DNA of 64,000 nucleotides, from positions 1 through 64,000 of the forward strand of contig CAVXEB010000001.1 in assembly GCA_963760735.1 (NCBI GenBank), given 5' to 3'. The DNA comes from CF-46 sp963760735 (GTDB taxonomy: Bacteria > Chloroflexota > Limnocylindria > Limnocylindrales > CSP1-4). Below the pieces are notes generated by a model. It saw only the letters and a program-made list of their open reading frames with translations. It searched no databases and was not told the DNA's origin. Shown here in pieces: positions 23,312-31,409 of the stretch. Made by a program: the position numbers and the translations under genes. The first letter of the stretch is position 1, and each line of letters begins with the position of its first letter.

Positions 23312-24802
23312 GATCTCGTCCTGGCCCTCGACGAGGGCACGACCAGCGCCCGGGCGATCGTGTTCGACCAGGCGGGCTCGATCGTCTCGCTCGCCCAGCG
23401 TGAGTTCGAGCAGCGCTATCCATCGCCGGGCGACGTCCGCCACGATCCCGAGGCGATCTGGAACGCCCAGCTCGCCACTGCGCGCGACGCCGTCGAACGG
23501 GCCGGCGGCGTCGAGCGGATCGCGGCGATCGGCGTCACCAACCAGCGCGAGACCGCGGTCGTCTGGGATCGCACGACGGGCAGGGCGGTCGCCGATGCCA
23601 TCGTCTGGCAGAGCCGGGTGACGGCGCCGTTCTGCGACGCGCTCCGGAGCGCCGGCCACGAGCCGCTCGTCCGCGAGCGAACCGGCCTGCCGATCGATGC
23701 GTATTTCAGCGGACCGAAGATCCGCCAGATCCTTCTCGAGGATCCGTCGCTGCGGGATCGGGCCGAGCGAGGCGAGCTCGCCGCCGGCACGGTCGAATTG
23801 TTCCTGATCTGGCGGCTGACCGGCGGTCGGGTCCACGTGACGGACGTCTCGAACGCGTCGCGGACCCTCCTGCTCGACATCCGCAGCGGCGCCTGGGACG
23901 ACGATCTCCTCGGGCTCATCGAGGTGCCGCGCGCGCTGCTGCCCGAGGTCAGGAGCTCGTCGGAGGTCTACGGCGAGACCGACGCGGGCCTGTTCGGCCG
24001 GCCGATCCCGATCGCCGGCGCCGCGGGCGACCAGCAGGCGGCAACGTTCGGTCAGGGATGCTTCGAGACCGGCGAGGCGAAGGTCACCCTCGGGACCGGC
24101 GCGTTCCTCCTCGTCAACACCGGGGAGCCGGTCGTCCGATCCGCCAACGGCCTGCTGTCGACCGTGGCCTGGCGTCTCGGGCCCGATGCGCCGATCATCC
24201 ACGCCCTGGAGGGCTCGGTCTTCGTCACCGGGGCCGCCGTCCAGTGGCTCCGCGATGGCCTCGGCCTGTTCGCCGAGTCGAGCGAGGTCGAGCGGCTGGC
24301 GAGCTCGGTGCCGGACAGCGGCGGCGTGGTCGTCGTGCCGGCCTTCGTCGGGCTCGGGGCGCCGTACTGGGACCCGGATGCGCGTGGGGCGATTCTGGGG
24401 ATCACGCGGGGGAGCGGTGGCGCGCACATCGCCCGGGCGACGCTCGAATCGATCGCGTTCCAGGTCCGGGACGTGGTCGAGGCGATGGACGCCGACCTGG
24501 GGCAGCCGTTGAGCGAGCTCCGGATCGACGGCGGCGGCGCCGGGGACGTGGTCTGCGCCATGGTCGCGGACCAGGTCGCGCGGCCGGTGGATCGACCGGT
24601 CGTGCGCGAGACCACCGCGTTCGGCGCGGCTGCCCTGGCCGGTCTCGCGATCGGCCTGTGGCGCGATCCGGCCGAGATCGAGGCGATCCGCCGGGTCGAC
24701 CGTCGCTTTGAGCCATCGGGGCCCGTGGAGGACCGCGAGGCCGGCTACCGGGCATGGCGGCGGGGGGTCGAGCGGGCCCGGGGCTGGGCGGCCGAGCGCT
24801 GA
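23303..24802 (+). CDS. glpK: Glycerol kinase (GlpK)
   Basis: 499 residues of the FGGY kinase family. LALDEGTTSARAIVFDQ is the N-terminal phosphate loop, IGVTNQRETAVVWDR and IVWQSRVTAPFCDAL follow, and glycerol contacts lie in the SGPKIRQI region. GAAGDQQAATFGQGCFETGEAKVTLGTGAFLLVNTG and VVVPAFVGLGAPYWDPDARGAILGITR are typical of GlpK. It phosphorylates glycerol to glycerol 3-phosphate, the substrate of GlpD just upstream. No glycerol facilitator gene is next to it. Start ATG 23303 is fixed by the TGATG ladder. Confidence 0.93.
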   Translation: MAADLVLALDEGTTSARAIVFDQAGSIVSLAQREFEQRYPSPGDVRHDPEAIWNAQLATARDAVERAGGVERIAAIGVTNQRETAVVWDRTTGRAVADAIVWQSRVTAPFCDALRSAGHEPLVRERTGLPIDAYFSGPKIRQILLEDPSLRDRAERGELAAGTVELFLIWRLTGGRVHVTDVSNASRTLLLDIRSGAWDDDLLGLIEVPRALLPEVRSSSEVYGETDAGLFGRPIPIAGAAGDQQAATFGQGCFETGEAKVTLGTGAFLLVNTGEPVVRSANGLLSTVAWRLGPDAPIIHALEGSVFVTGAAVQWLRDGLGLFAESSEVERLASSVPDSGGVVVVPAFVGLGAPYWDPDARGAILGITRGSGGAHIARATLESIAFQVRDVVEAMDADLGQPLSELRIDGGGAGDVVCAMVADQVARPVDRPVVRETTAFGAAALAGLAIGLWRDPAEIEAIRRVDRRFEPSGPVEDREAGYRAWRRGVERARGWAAER

Positions 24803-24953
24803 GCCGCGGGCCGCCACGCGTGAGGCGGCACGATCCGGCCCGATCGACGAAAATACCTCTGTACAAGTCCGTCGTCAGTCGTCTAGACTCCCGCGCGGAA
24901 GCGCCGTGGAAGCGTTCACGGCAAGAACAGACGTAGCTCAACGACGACTCGGA

Positions 24954-25010
24954 CTCCTCTCACGGCTGACGCGAGAAAACCCGGAGGGATCGCGCGGCTA
25001 CCGAGAGGAG
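24954..25010 (+). promoter_or_regulatory. Hairpin that can hide the ribosome site of the zinc-ribbon gene
   Basis: CTCCTCTC at 24954-24961 is perfectly complementary to GAGAGGAG at 25003-25010, which is the ribosome site for GTG 25021. The roughly 40-base loop contains smaller stems. This is one of the few genes here with a long SD-containing leader, so post-transcriptional control such as temperature response is possible. Confidence 0.5.
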
Positions 25011-25020
25011 TTTTCGTTTC

Positions 25021-25449
25021 GTGTACAACGACAAGAACCTGACCTGCGCTGACTGTGGCCAGGAGTTCGTGTTCACCGCGAGTGAGCAGGATTTCTACGC
25101 CCAGCGCGGGTTCACCGAGCCGCGACGATGTCCGTCGTGCCGCGCCAGCCGGAAGGCCGCGCGGAACGCGAACGGCGGCGGCGGTGGCAGCAGCAGCTAC
25201 GGTAGCTACGGCGCCAGCGGCGGGTACTCCGCCGGCGGCGGCAGCGGCTACAGCAGCGGCGGCAGCGGTGGGTACAGCAGCGGCGGGGGCGGCGGCGGCG
25301 GCTATCGCGACCGCGGCCCGCGCGAGATGTTCACCGCCACCTGCTCCAGCTGTGGTCGCGAGGCCCAGGTCCCGTTCCGCCCGACCAGCGGCAAGCCCGT
25401 CTACTGCTCGGACTGCTTCCGCAGCCAGCGCGGCGGGAGTTCCTACTAA
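25021..25449 (+). CDS. Zinc-ribbon protein with Gly/Ser/Tyr-rich linker
   Basis: 142 residues from GTG 25021. N-terminal zinc ribbon: Cys9, Cys12, Cys37, Cys40 (CADCGQEF and RRCPSCRASRK). C-terminal second ribbon: Cys108, Cys111, Cys129, Cys132. Between them about 50 residues are Gly/Ser/Tyr repeats, a low-complexity linker. Proteins with this double CxxC layout are common in environmental bacteria and may bind nucleic acid; the role is unknown. The low-complexity YG-rich segment resembles phase-separating or RNA-binding tails, which is only an analogy. A terminator follows. Confidence 0.8.
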   Translation: MYNDKNLTCADCGQEFVFTASEQDFYAQRGFTEPRRCPSCRASRKAARNANGGGGGSSSYGSYGASGGYSAGGGSGYSSGGSGGYSSGGGGGGGYRDRGPREMFTATCSSCGREAQVPFRPTSGKPVYCSDCFRSQRGGSSY

Positions 25450-25466
25450 CACCAGTCCTCTCGGCG

Positions 25467-25532
25467 CGGGCCCGCTCAGGGCCCGCCGAACCAGCCGCAC
25501 CGACCCGGGCCGTCAGCCGACCCGGGTCTTTC
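25467..25532 (+). terminator. Terminator hairpins after the zinc-ribbon gene
   Basis: Two stems: GCGGGCCC/GGGCCCGC with a five-base loop (25467-25487), then GACCCGGG (25502-25509) with CCCGGGTC (25521-25528) followed by TTTCTCT. The second is a normal intrinsic terminator. Confidence 0.8.
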
Positions 25533-25551
25533 TCTGTCTTGCCGGGAGTCT

Positions 25552-25675
25552 CGGCTGTCGCGCCGGAACGCCGCTGGGTGCGTTGCCGCCTGCGATGCTC
25601 GCTCACGCACACTCGAGCGCGCTCGCTCCGCTCCTCGGCGCCTTCCGAGCGACGCCCAACGCAGTTGCCCACACG
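25552..25675. repeat. Dispersed intergenic repeat, copy 2
   Basis: Matches 18484-18615 over most of its length, with about 120 bases of shared word order. It sits just after a terminator in a gene-free stretch. No frame is conserved between the copies. Confidence 0.6.
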
Positions 25676-25749
25676 CGTAGTTGCGGAATGTCGTCCACAG
25701 TTGCGTTAGGCACCTCAACCGCGCCGAAATCGGGTAATTGGCGGCGAGC

Positions 25750-25820
25750 GTTAGCCGTTTCTGGCTAACCAGGAGGCGTCAAGCGCCTCCGGCACGGTCC
25801 TCGCGTTCGTAGTGCGAACG
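25750..25820. other. Three consecutive short hairpins
   Basis: GTTAGCC/GGCTAAC (25750-25769), GGAGGCG/CGCCTCC (25772-25790) and CGTTCG/CGAACG (25804-25820) are each perfect stems with 5- or 6-base loops. They lie in the 740-base stretch without a gene between 25450 and 26188. They could form a structured RNA, protein sites or part of a mobile repeat. Confidence 0.55.
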
Positions 25821-25848
25821 TGGGCGGCATTGCGCAATTCTTCGTGGC

Positions 25849-25975
25849 CCACGGGCGCGGGCGCGGGCGCTGGCGGCTGGGCGCTGGCGGCTGGGCGCTG
25901 GGCGCTGGGCGCTGGCGCGGGCGCGGGGCGACGGGCGCGGGGCAGGGCGCGGGCGCGCGGGGCGGGCGCTGGACC
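25849..25975. repeat. GC-rich minisatellite
   Basis: Low-complexity sequence made of TGGGCGC / TGGCGGC / GGGCGCG units; TGGCGGCTGGGCGC occurs twice and TGGGCGC then three times. Runs of G in threes might form quadruplexes. It is not convincingly coding. Confidence 0.75.
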
Positions 25976-26188
25976 GCGTGGCCCGCAGCGGTTCCTCGGC
26001 ACGGGCGAATGAGCCCGTTCGCTCCGCTGATCCGTGCGCCGGACCCGATGGCCGAGCACCGGTGCCGGCGCGCACCCTCCGCCGCACGGAGTACGGGCCT
26101 GACCCGGACGACCGTGGGGGATGCGAATCGACCGGGCGCGAGCGACGATTCCCGCGAACTGGAGGGCCCCGCCATTCGTCGTCTCACG

Positions 26189-27823
26189 ATGCTCGCCGCC
26201 GTCGGATTGATCGTCGGCGTCACCGCGGCGGCGCCGGCGGCCGAGCGGGTGCGTGCCGCCGGTTCGCTCCCGGCGCTGCCGCCGTCGTGGCCGTCCGACC
26301 GGGTGGAGCTCGGCCTGGCCGACGCTCCGGGCGGTGCCGCCGCGCTCCATGCGTCGGCCCCGTTCAAGTTCCGCTACCAGTACCTCGCGGGCGGCGTGAA
26401 CACGGGCAACGGCTGGTCCACCTGGAATCCGAACGGCCAGTTCGTGAGCTGGTACATCCAGGACTCGGTCGACCACGGTTTCGTCCCGGTATTCCCGTAC
26501 TACATGCTTCTCCAATCGACTCCCGCCACCGGGGCCGACGAGAGAGCAAAGGACCTTTCGAACCTGGCGAACCCGTCGACGATGGCGGCGTGGTATGCCG
26601 ACCTGCGGCTGTTCTTCCAGAGGGCCGCAGGGTCGGCGACGGTCGTCCTCCATGTCGAGCCGGACCTGTGGGGGTACATCGAGCAGGCTACCGGCACGAA
26701 CGACGACGCCACGCAGATCCCGGCATCGGTGGCCAGCTCGGGCGATGCGGCCCTCGTGGATCTCCCGAACACGGCTTCCGGATTCGCCCGAGCGATCGTA
26801 CGGTTGCGCAACCAGCTCGCGCCGAACGTTCTGCTCGCCTATCACCTGTCCGTGTGGGGCACGAACTGGGACATTGCGTACTCCAACAGCCCCGACGCGC
26901 AGGTCGACGCTCTGGCGGGTCGGGCCGGCGCCTTCTACCGGTCGCTCGGCGCGTCGGTCGACCTGACCTTCACCGACATCGCGGATCGGGACGCGTCATT
27001 CAAGCGGATCATCTATGGCGACGGTGGCGCGTCGGCCTGGGATGACGCGGATTTCGTCCGATACGCCCGGTTCATCGCCGGCTACGTGGCCGCTACCGCG
27101 CACCGTGTGGTCGTCTGGCAGATCCCCCTCGGCAACACGAAGATGCGGGCGATGAACGACACCTGGGGCCACTACCAGGACAATCGGGCCGAGTGGTTTC
27201 TGGAGGACACGGGCGGTACCCACCTCGCCATGTGGCGCGACGCGGGCGTGATCGCCCTGCTGTTCGGGGGAGGTGCGGACGGGACGACCTGTGCCTGCGA
27301 TGCCCAGAAGGACGGGGTGACGAACCCCGCAGCCATCAACGGCAACTCGAGGACATCCCTGTCGGCCGACGACGACGGCGGGTACTTCCGGGAGCGGGCG
27401 GCTGCCTACTACGCCTCGGGCGGACTCGGCCTCGGGGCCGGGAGCCCGCCGCCGGTCGTCCCGCCGCCGGCGAGCCCGCCACCGCCGGTCCCGACCACCT
27501 GGACGCGCAGCGCCACGGCGAGCCCGAGCGTCATTGCCCGGCGACACACCGAGACGATCACGGTCAGCGTGCGCGCCTCGAAGGCGACGACGGCGCGAGT
27601 CCTGGTCTGGATCTACGACCCGAAGGGGACGATCGTGTTCCGCAAGGCCTTCGAGAACGTCTCCTTCAAGGCCGCCGTGACACGGTCGTTCAAGATGACC
27701 TTCTACATCAGCTCGACCCGTGCGCTCGGCACGTACTCGGTGCGGGTGAGGATCTATGCGGCCGGCACGACGAAGCTCCTGTCCGACCGAGTGCGCGCGG
27801 ACACGTTCCGGGTGAAGGCCTGA
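26189..27823 (+). CDS. Secreted protein of unknown family, TIM-barrel hydrolase-like, with C-terminal beta domain
   Basis: About 544 residues from ATG 26189. A hydrophobic signal (MLAAVGLIVGVTAAAPAAERV) lacks basic residues unless the start is a little upstream; codons for IRRLT precede it, and GGAGGG at 26161-26166 is well spaced for a rare ATT start at 26174. The central 360 residues are rich in Trp/Tyr with FKFRYQYLAGGVNTGNGW, VVLHVEPDLWGYIEQ and VLLAYHLSVWGTNW. The acidic HVEPD at a strand end resembles the active site of barrel glycoside hydrolases. A Pro-rich linker (about residue 430) leads to a beta-sandwich-like domain of about 100 residues. I cannot name the family. It is flanked by repeats and hairpins. 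Confidence 0.65.
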   Translation: MLAAVGLIVGVTAAAPAAERVRAAGSLPALPPSWPSDRVELGLADAPGGAAALHASAPFKFRYQYLAGGVNTGNGWSTWNPNGQFVSWYIQDSVDHGFVPVFPYYMLLQSTPATGADERAKDLSNLANPSTMAAWYADLRLFFQRAAGSATVVLHVEPDLWGYIEQATGTNDDATQIPASVASSGDAALVDLPNTASGFARAIVRLRNQLAPNVLLAYHLSVWGTNWDIAYSNSPDAQVDALAGRAGAFYRSLGASVDLTFTDIADRDASFKRIIYGDGGASAWDDADFVRYARFIAGYVAATAHRVVVWQIPLGNTKMRAMNDTWGHYQDNRAEWFLEDTGGTHLAMWRDAGVIALLFGGGADGTTCACDAQKDGVTNPAAINGNSRTSLSADDDGGYFRERAAAYYASGGLGLGAGSPPPVVPPPASPPPPVPTTWTRSATASPSVIARRHTETITVSVRASKATTARVLVWIYDPKGTIVFRKAFENVSFKAAVTRSFKMTFYISSTRALGTYSVRVRIYAAGTTKLLSDRVRADTFRVKA

Positions 27824-27847
27824 CGCATCAAGCCTCAAACCGGCGTG

Positions 27848-28005
27848 TTGCGCAATGTCGCTCAGGATCGCATTACGCGCGCCGTCCACGGATTCCAGCT
27901 CGAATTCGGGGCGTGATCAGTCGCCGACGGCTGACATTCGCCGTGCCGGCGCTCTGGCGAGTGCGTCCCGACCGCGTAGTGCGCCGCCGGCGCGACATTC
28001 CGCAA
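27848..28005. repeat. Short inverted repeats TTGCGSAATGTCG
   Basis: TTGCGCAATGTCG at 27848-27860 and, inverted, CGACATTCCGCAA at 27993-28005. The latter is the exact complement of 25681-25693. They bracket the secreted-protein gene. The gap 27824-28028 holds no gene. Confidence 0.45.
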
Positions 28006-28028
28006 TATCCGGGCGGGTTGAGACGCGG

Positions 28029-28688
28029 TCAGTGCGCGTCGCCCCCGCCGGAGCGGCCGCTGAGCAGTCCCAGGTCGAACTTCCGCTCCGTGCCGTGGAG
28101 CAGCCGGTCGATGTTGTCCGCGTGCGCGACCCAGATCAGCGCGGGGCCGATGATCGCGTAGACGAGATAGCCCGGCGGTACCGCACCGGCCGCAACGGCC
28201 CAGATGACCAGCATCGCCGGAAACAGCGCGGCGGACCCGAGCAGCGAACCCAGCGACACGTACCGCGTGATCAGGATCACCGCGACGAAGACCGGCGCGG
28301 CCAGCAGCACGGCCAGGGGCTGGATCACGAGCATCGTCCCGACGCCGGTCCCGACGCCGCGCCCGCTGCGGAACCCGACGAACACAGACCAGATCGCACC
28401 GGCGACCGCTGCGAGCCCGCACAGGACCTCGACTGCCGCGGACCCGGAGACGTACCGCGCCACCAGGACGGGCACGGCTCCCTTGAGCAGGTCGCCCACG
28501 ACGACGACCGCGGCTCGTCGCGGGCCCAGGGCTCGCAGCGCGTTCGTGCCGCCGGTCCTGCCGGATCCGACGGTCCGCGGATCGACGCCGCCCGTGAGGC
28601 GGGCGACCAGCACGCCCATCGGGATCGACCCGCAGAGGTAGGCCCCGACGATGAGCGCGAGATCGAGCAGCAGTGTCGCGCCGTCCAC
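28029..28688 (-). CDS. plsY: Glycerol-3-phosphate acyltransferase (PlsY)
   Basis: 219 residues from GTG 28688, which follows GGAGCGACAG. Five membrane spans are expected. Conserved PlsY parts are GAYLCGSIPMGVLVA (motif 1), VGSGRTGGTNALRALG with the Gly-rich loop (motif 2), VVVVGDLLKGAVPVL, and VGFRSGRGVGTGVGTML (the usual GGKGVAT, here SGRGVGT). The family's GH before the third motif reads GAIWSVF here, so one usual His is missing. It uses acyl phosphate to make lysophosphatidic acid in the membrane. Glycerol 3-phosphate may come from the glp genes 4 kb away. A TAGACT box about 45 bases upstream is the likely promoter. Confidence 0.85.
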   Translation of the reverse strand: MDGATLLLDLALIVGAYLCGSIPMGVLVARLTGGVDPRTVGSGRTGGTNALRALGPRRAAVVVVGDLLKGAVPVLVARYVSGSAAVEVLCGLAAVAGAIWSVFVGFRSGRGVGTGVGTMLVIQPLAVLLAAPVFVAVILITRYVSLGSLLGSAALFPAMLVIWAVAAGAVPPGYLVYAIIGPALIWVAHADNIDRLLHGTERKFDLGLLSGRSGGGDAH

Positions 28689-28899
28689 CTGTCGCTCCAG
28701 GAGTCGTCCGCCAGAACGGGAGAGGCGGCGAGTCTAGCACCGCCTCCGGACCGTTCCCGGCACCGACGATCGCGCCCCTCGGGGCCGGCTTCGGTTGCGG
28801 GCTTCCGAACCCCCCCGTACCATCCGAACCGATGATCCACCTGCCCATCCGGCCCTCCTTCGGGCCCGGGTCCGCGGCTCCCGAGGCGCACTGAATCCC

Positions 28900-30342
28900 A
28901 TGGCCGTCGGCTCCTCCAATGACTTCGATCTCGTCGTGCTCGGCGCGGGCACCGGCGGCTACACCGCGGCGTTCCGGGCGGGTCAGCTCGGCCTCAAGGT
29001 CGCCCTCGTCGACGAGGACAAGATCGGTGGGACGTGTCTCCACCGTGGCTGCATCCCGACGAAGGCGCTGCTCGAATCGGCCGCATTCCTCGAGCATGCC
29101 CGGCACGCGAAGGACTTCGGCCTGGTCCTCGGTGGCGAGCCCGGCATCGACTACGTCCAGATGGCGGCTCGCAAGGACCAGGTCGTCAAGCGGCTCTGGA
29201 CCGGTCTCAAGACCCTGATCGACAAGAACAAGGTCACCTGGATCGCCGGCCGCGGTCGTCTCGAGGGGCCGAACAAGATCCGCGTCACCCAGCCCGGCGA
29301 GGACGGCACACCCGGCAAGGGTGGCGATCGCGTCCTCCAGGCGACGGACGTGATCCTCGCGACCGGCAGTCGCGTGAAGAGCCTGCCGGGGCTGACGCCC
29401 GACGGGACGCGGATCCTCACGAGCGACGACGTCCTGACGGCGACGAGCATCCCGAAGGACATCGTGATCATCGGGGCCGGCGCCGTCGGCTGCGAGTTCG
29501 CGTCGATGTACCACGACCTCGGCACGAAGGTGACCCTGCTCGAGTACCTGCCGCAGATCGTGCCGCTCGAGGATCGCGAGGTCAGCCAGACGCTCGAGCG
29601 CAGCTTCACGCGGCGCGGGATGACGGTCATGACGAACGCCCGCTTCGACCCGTCGAAGGTCCAGATCACGAACGACGGGGTCTGCCTCGATGTCGGGCCG
29701 GAGGGCAAGGAGCCCCAGGAGATCCGGGCTGAGCAGATGCTCGTCGCGGCCGGCCGGGCCACGAACATCGAGGACATCGGTCTCGAGACGACGAAGGTCG
29801 AGACCGACCGCGGCTTCATCAAGGTCGACGGCCGGATGCGGACGAAGGAGCCGCACGTCTACGCGATCGGCGACGTCGTCGGGGGCCTGATGCTCGCCCA
29901 CACCGCAGGTCACGAGGGGATCGTCGCCTCCCACACGATCGCGGGCGACCAGAACGTCCACCCGATCGACTATGTCAAGCAGCCGCGGGCGACCTACTGT
30001 CGCCCGGAGATCGCCTCGATCGGCCTCACCCAGCAGCAGTGCGAGGAGCGCGGCCTGCCGATCAAGGTCGGCAAGGTTCCGTTCCAGGCGATCGCGAAGG
30101 CGCTGATCGGGGGCGAGTACGAGGGCTTCGCCAAGGTGATCGCGAACAAGGAGACGGACGAGACGCTCGGGATCCACCTGATCGGCCCGCACGCGACCGA
30201 TCTCGTCGCCGAGGCTTCGGTCGCCCTGGAGCTCGAGGCGGTGCCCTGGGAGATCGGCGGATCGACCCACGCCCACCCGACGCTGTCGGAGGTGCTGGGC
30301 GAGGCGGCCCTCGCCGTCGACGGACGGTCGATCAACTTCTGA
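28900..30342 (+). CDS. lpdA: Dihydrolipoyl dehydrogenase (E3)
   Basis: 480 residues from ATG 28900. The FAD fold is DFDLVVLGAGTGGYTAAFRA, and the redox disulfide is in GGTCLHRGCIPTKALL (two Cys five apart, about residues 45 and 50). The NAD site is DIVIIGAGAVGCEFASMYHDLG, the second FAD motif VYAIGDVVGGLMLAHTAGHEG, and the C-terminal His-Glu pair lies in STHAHPTLSEVLGEA. It re-oxidises dihydrolipoyl groups of the E2. It begins the 2-oxoacid dehydrogenase operon; its stop overlaps the E1 alpha start by one base (TGATG). The start has no clear ribosome site. Confidence 0.93.
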   Translation: MAVGSSNDFDLVVLGAGTGGYTAAFRAGQLGLKVALVDEDKIGGTCLHRGCIPTKALLESAAFLEHARHAKDFGLVLGGEPGIDYVQMAARKDQVVKRLWTGLKTLIDKNKVTWIAGRGRLEGPNKIRVTQPGEDGTPGKGGDRVLQATDVILATGSRVKSLPGLTPDGTRILTSDDVLTATSIPKDIVIIGAGAVGCEFASMYHDLGTKVTLLEYLPQIVPLEDREVSQTLERSFTRRGMTVMTNARFDPSKVQITNDGVCLDVGPEGKEPQEIRAEQMLVAAGRATNIEDIGLETTKVETDRGFIKVDGRMRTKEPHVYAIGDVVGGLMLAHTAGHEGIVASHTIAGDQNVHPIDYVKQPRATYCRPEIASIGLTQQQCEERGLPIKVGKVPFQAIAKALIGGEYEGFAKVIANKETDETLGIHLIGPHATDLVAEASVALELEAVPWEIGGSTHAHPTLSEVLGEAALAVDGRSINF

Positions 30343-31409
30343 TGGCCGTCACCGAGCGCAAGGGAGCGAAGCCCCTGGGCTCGGACCTCGGCCTGTCGGC
30401 CGACGACCTCCTCGAGATGTACCGGCTCGTGGCGCTCGCGCGCGCGGTCGACGAGCGGATGTGGGTGCTGAACCGGGCAGGCCGGATCCCGTTCGTGATC
30501 AGCGGCCAGGGCCACGAGGGGGCGCAGGTCGGGATCGCCTGGGCCCTCGAGAAGGGCAAGGACTGGATCGCGCCGTTCTACCGGTCGATCGCGACCTGCC
30601 TGACGTTCGGGATGAGCCCGCGCGACATCATGACCGCGCAGTACGCGACGGCGTCGGATCCATCGTCGGGCGGCCGCCAGATGCCGGGTCACTACGGCTC
30701 CCGCGAGCACAACCTCGTGTCCGTGTCGTCGCCGGTGGCGACCCAGCTCCTGCACGCGGTCGGGATCGCGCTTGCGGCCAAGATCCGGAAGACCGGCCAG
30801 GTGGCGCTCACGATGATGGGCGAGGGATCCAGCAACCAGGGAGACGTCCACGAGGGCCTCAACTTCGCGGCGATCCACAAGCTGCCGTTCGTCTTCGTCG
30901 TCGAGAACAACGGCTACGCGATCTCCGTGCCGCTCGCCCGGCAGGTTGCCGGCTCCAGCGTCGCCGGGCGGGCCGCCGGCTACGGCATCCCCGGCGTCAT
31001 GGTCGACGGCTCGGACGTCCTCGCCTGCTATGCGGCAGCCCGTGACGCGGTCGCGAGGGCGAGGGCGGGGGAGGGGCCCAGCCTGATCGAGGCGAAGGTG
31101 ATGCGCCTGACGGCCCACTCGTCGGACGACCAGCAGACGAAGTACCGGTCCGAGGAGGAGCTCGCGGCGGAGAAGTCGCTCGATCCGGTCCCGATGTTCC
31201 GGGCTCAGCTCGCCGATGCCGGGATCCTCGACGCCGCCGCCGAGGAGCGGATTCGCGCATCGATCACGGCCGCCGTGGAAGACGCGACCGACTACGCCGA
31301 GTCCCAGCCCGACCCGCAGGCGTCGACCGCGATGAAGTGGGTCTATGCCGAGGACTGGCCGTCCGAGACGCCGCCGCCCTGGGGCATGGGCGACGAGAGC
31401 GGCGACTGA
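30342..31409 (+). CDS. 2-oxoacid dehydrogenase E1 alpha subunit (branched-chain type)
   Basis: 355 residues. VLNRAGRIPFVISGQGHEGAQVGIAWAL and SSGGRQMPGHYGSREHNLVSVSSPVATQLLHAVGIALA point to the branched-chain 2-oxoacid group rather than classical pyruvate dehydrogenase. The thiamine pyrophosphate motif is MMGEGSSNQGDVHEGLNFAAIHKLPFVFVVENN. The phosphorylation-loop-like RLTAHSSDDQQTKYR follows. With E1 beta it decarboxylates branched 2-oxoacids and acylates the lipoyl arm of E2. Substrate choice cannot be proven from sequence. Both junctions are TGATG overlaps. Confidence 0.9.
   Translation: MAVTERKGAKPLGSDLGLSADDLLEMYRLVALARAVDERMWVLNRAGRIPFVISGQGHEGAQVGIAWALEKGKDWIAPFYRSIATCLTFGMSPRDIMTAQYATASDPSSGGRQMPGHYGSREHNLVSVSSPVATQLLHAVGIALAAKIRKTGQVALTMMGEGSSNQGDVHEGLNFAAIHKLPFVFVVENNGYAISVPLARQVAGSSVAGRAAGYGIPGVMVDGSDVLACYAAARDAVARARAGEGPSLIEAKVMRLTAHSSDDQQTKYRSEEELAAEKSLDPVPMFRAQLADAGILDAAAEERIRASITAAVEDATDYAESQPDPQASTAMKWVYAEDWPSETPPPWGMGDESGD

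Noticed and set aside
20177..24817. A 1546-codon open frame on the minus strand
   Set aside because: It lies opposite mutY, nnrE, glpD and glpK, has a Arg/Asp/Pro-rich composition with no domain, and arises from the GC-biased third positions of the real genes.
25820..26188. Extension of the secreted protein upstream to about 25820
   Set aside because: The extra 120 residues are translated minisatellite (Gly/Ala/Trp/Arg), with the signal peptide buried behind them.
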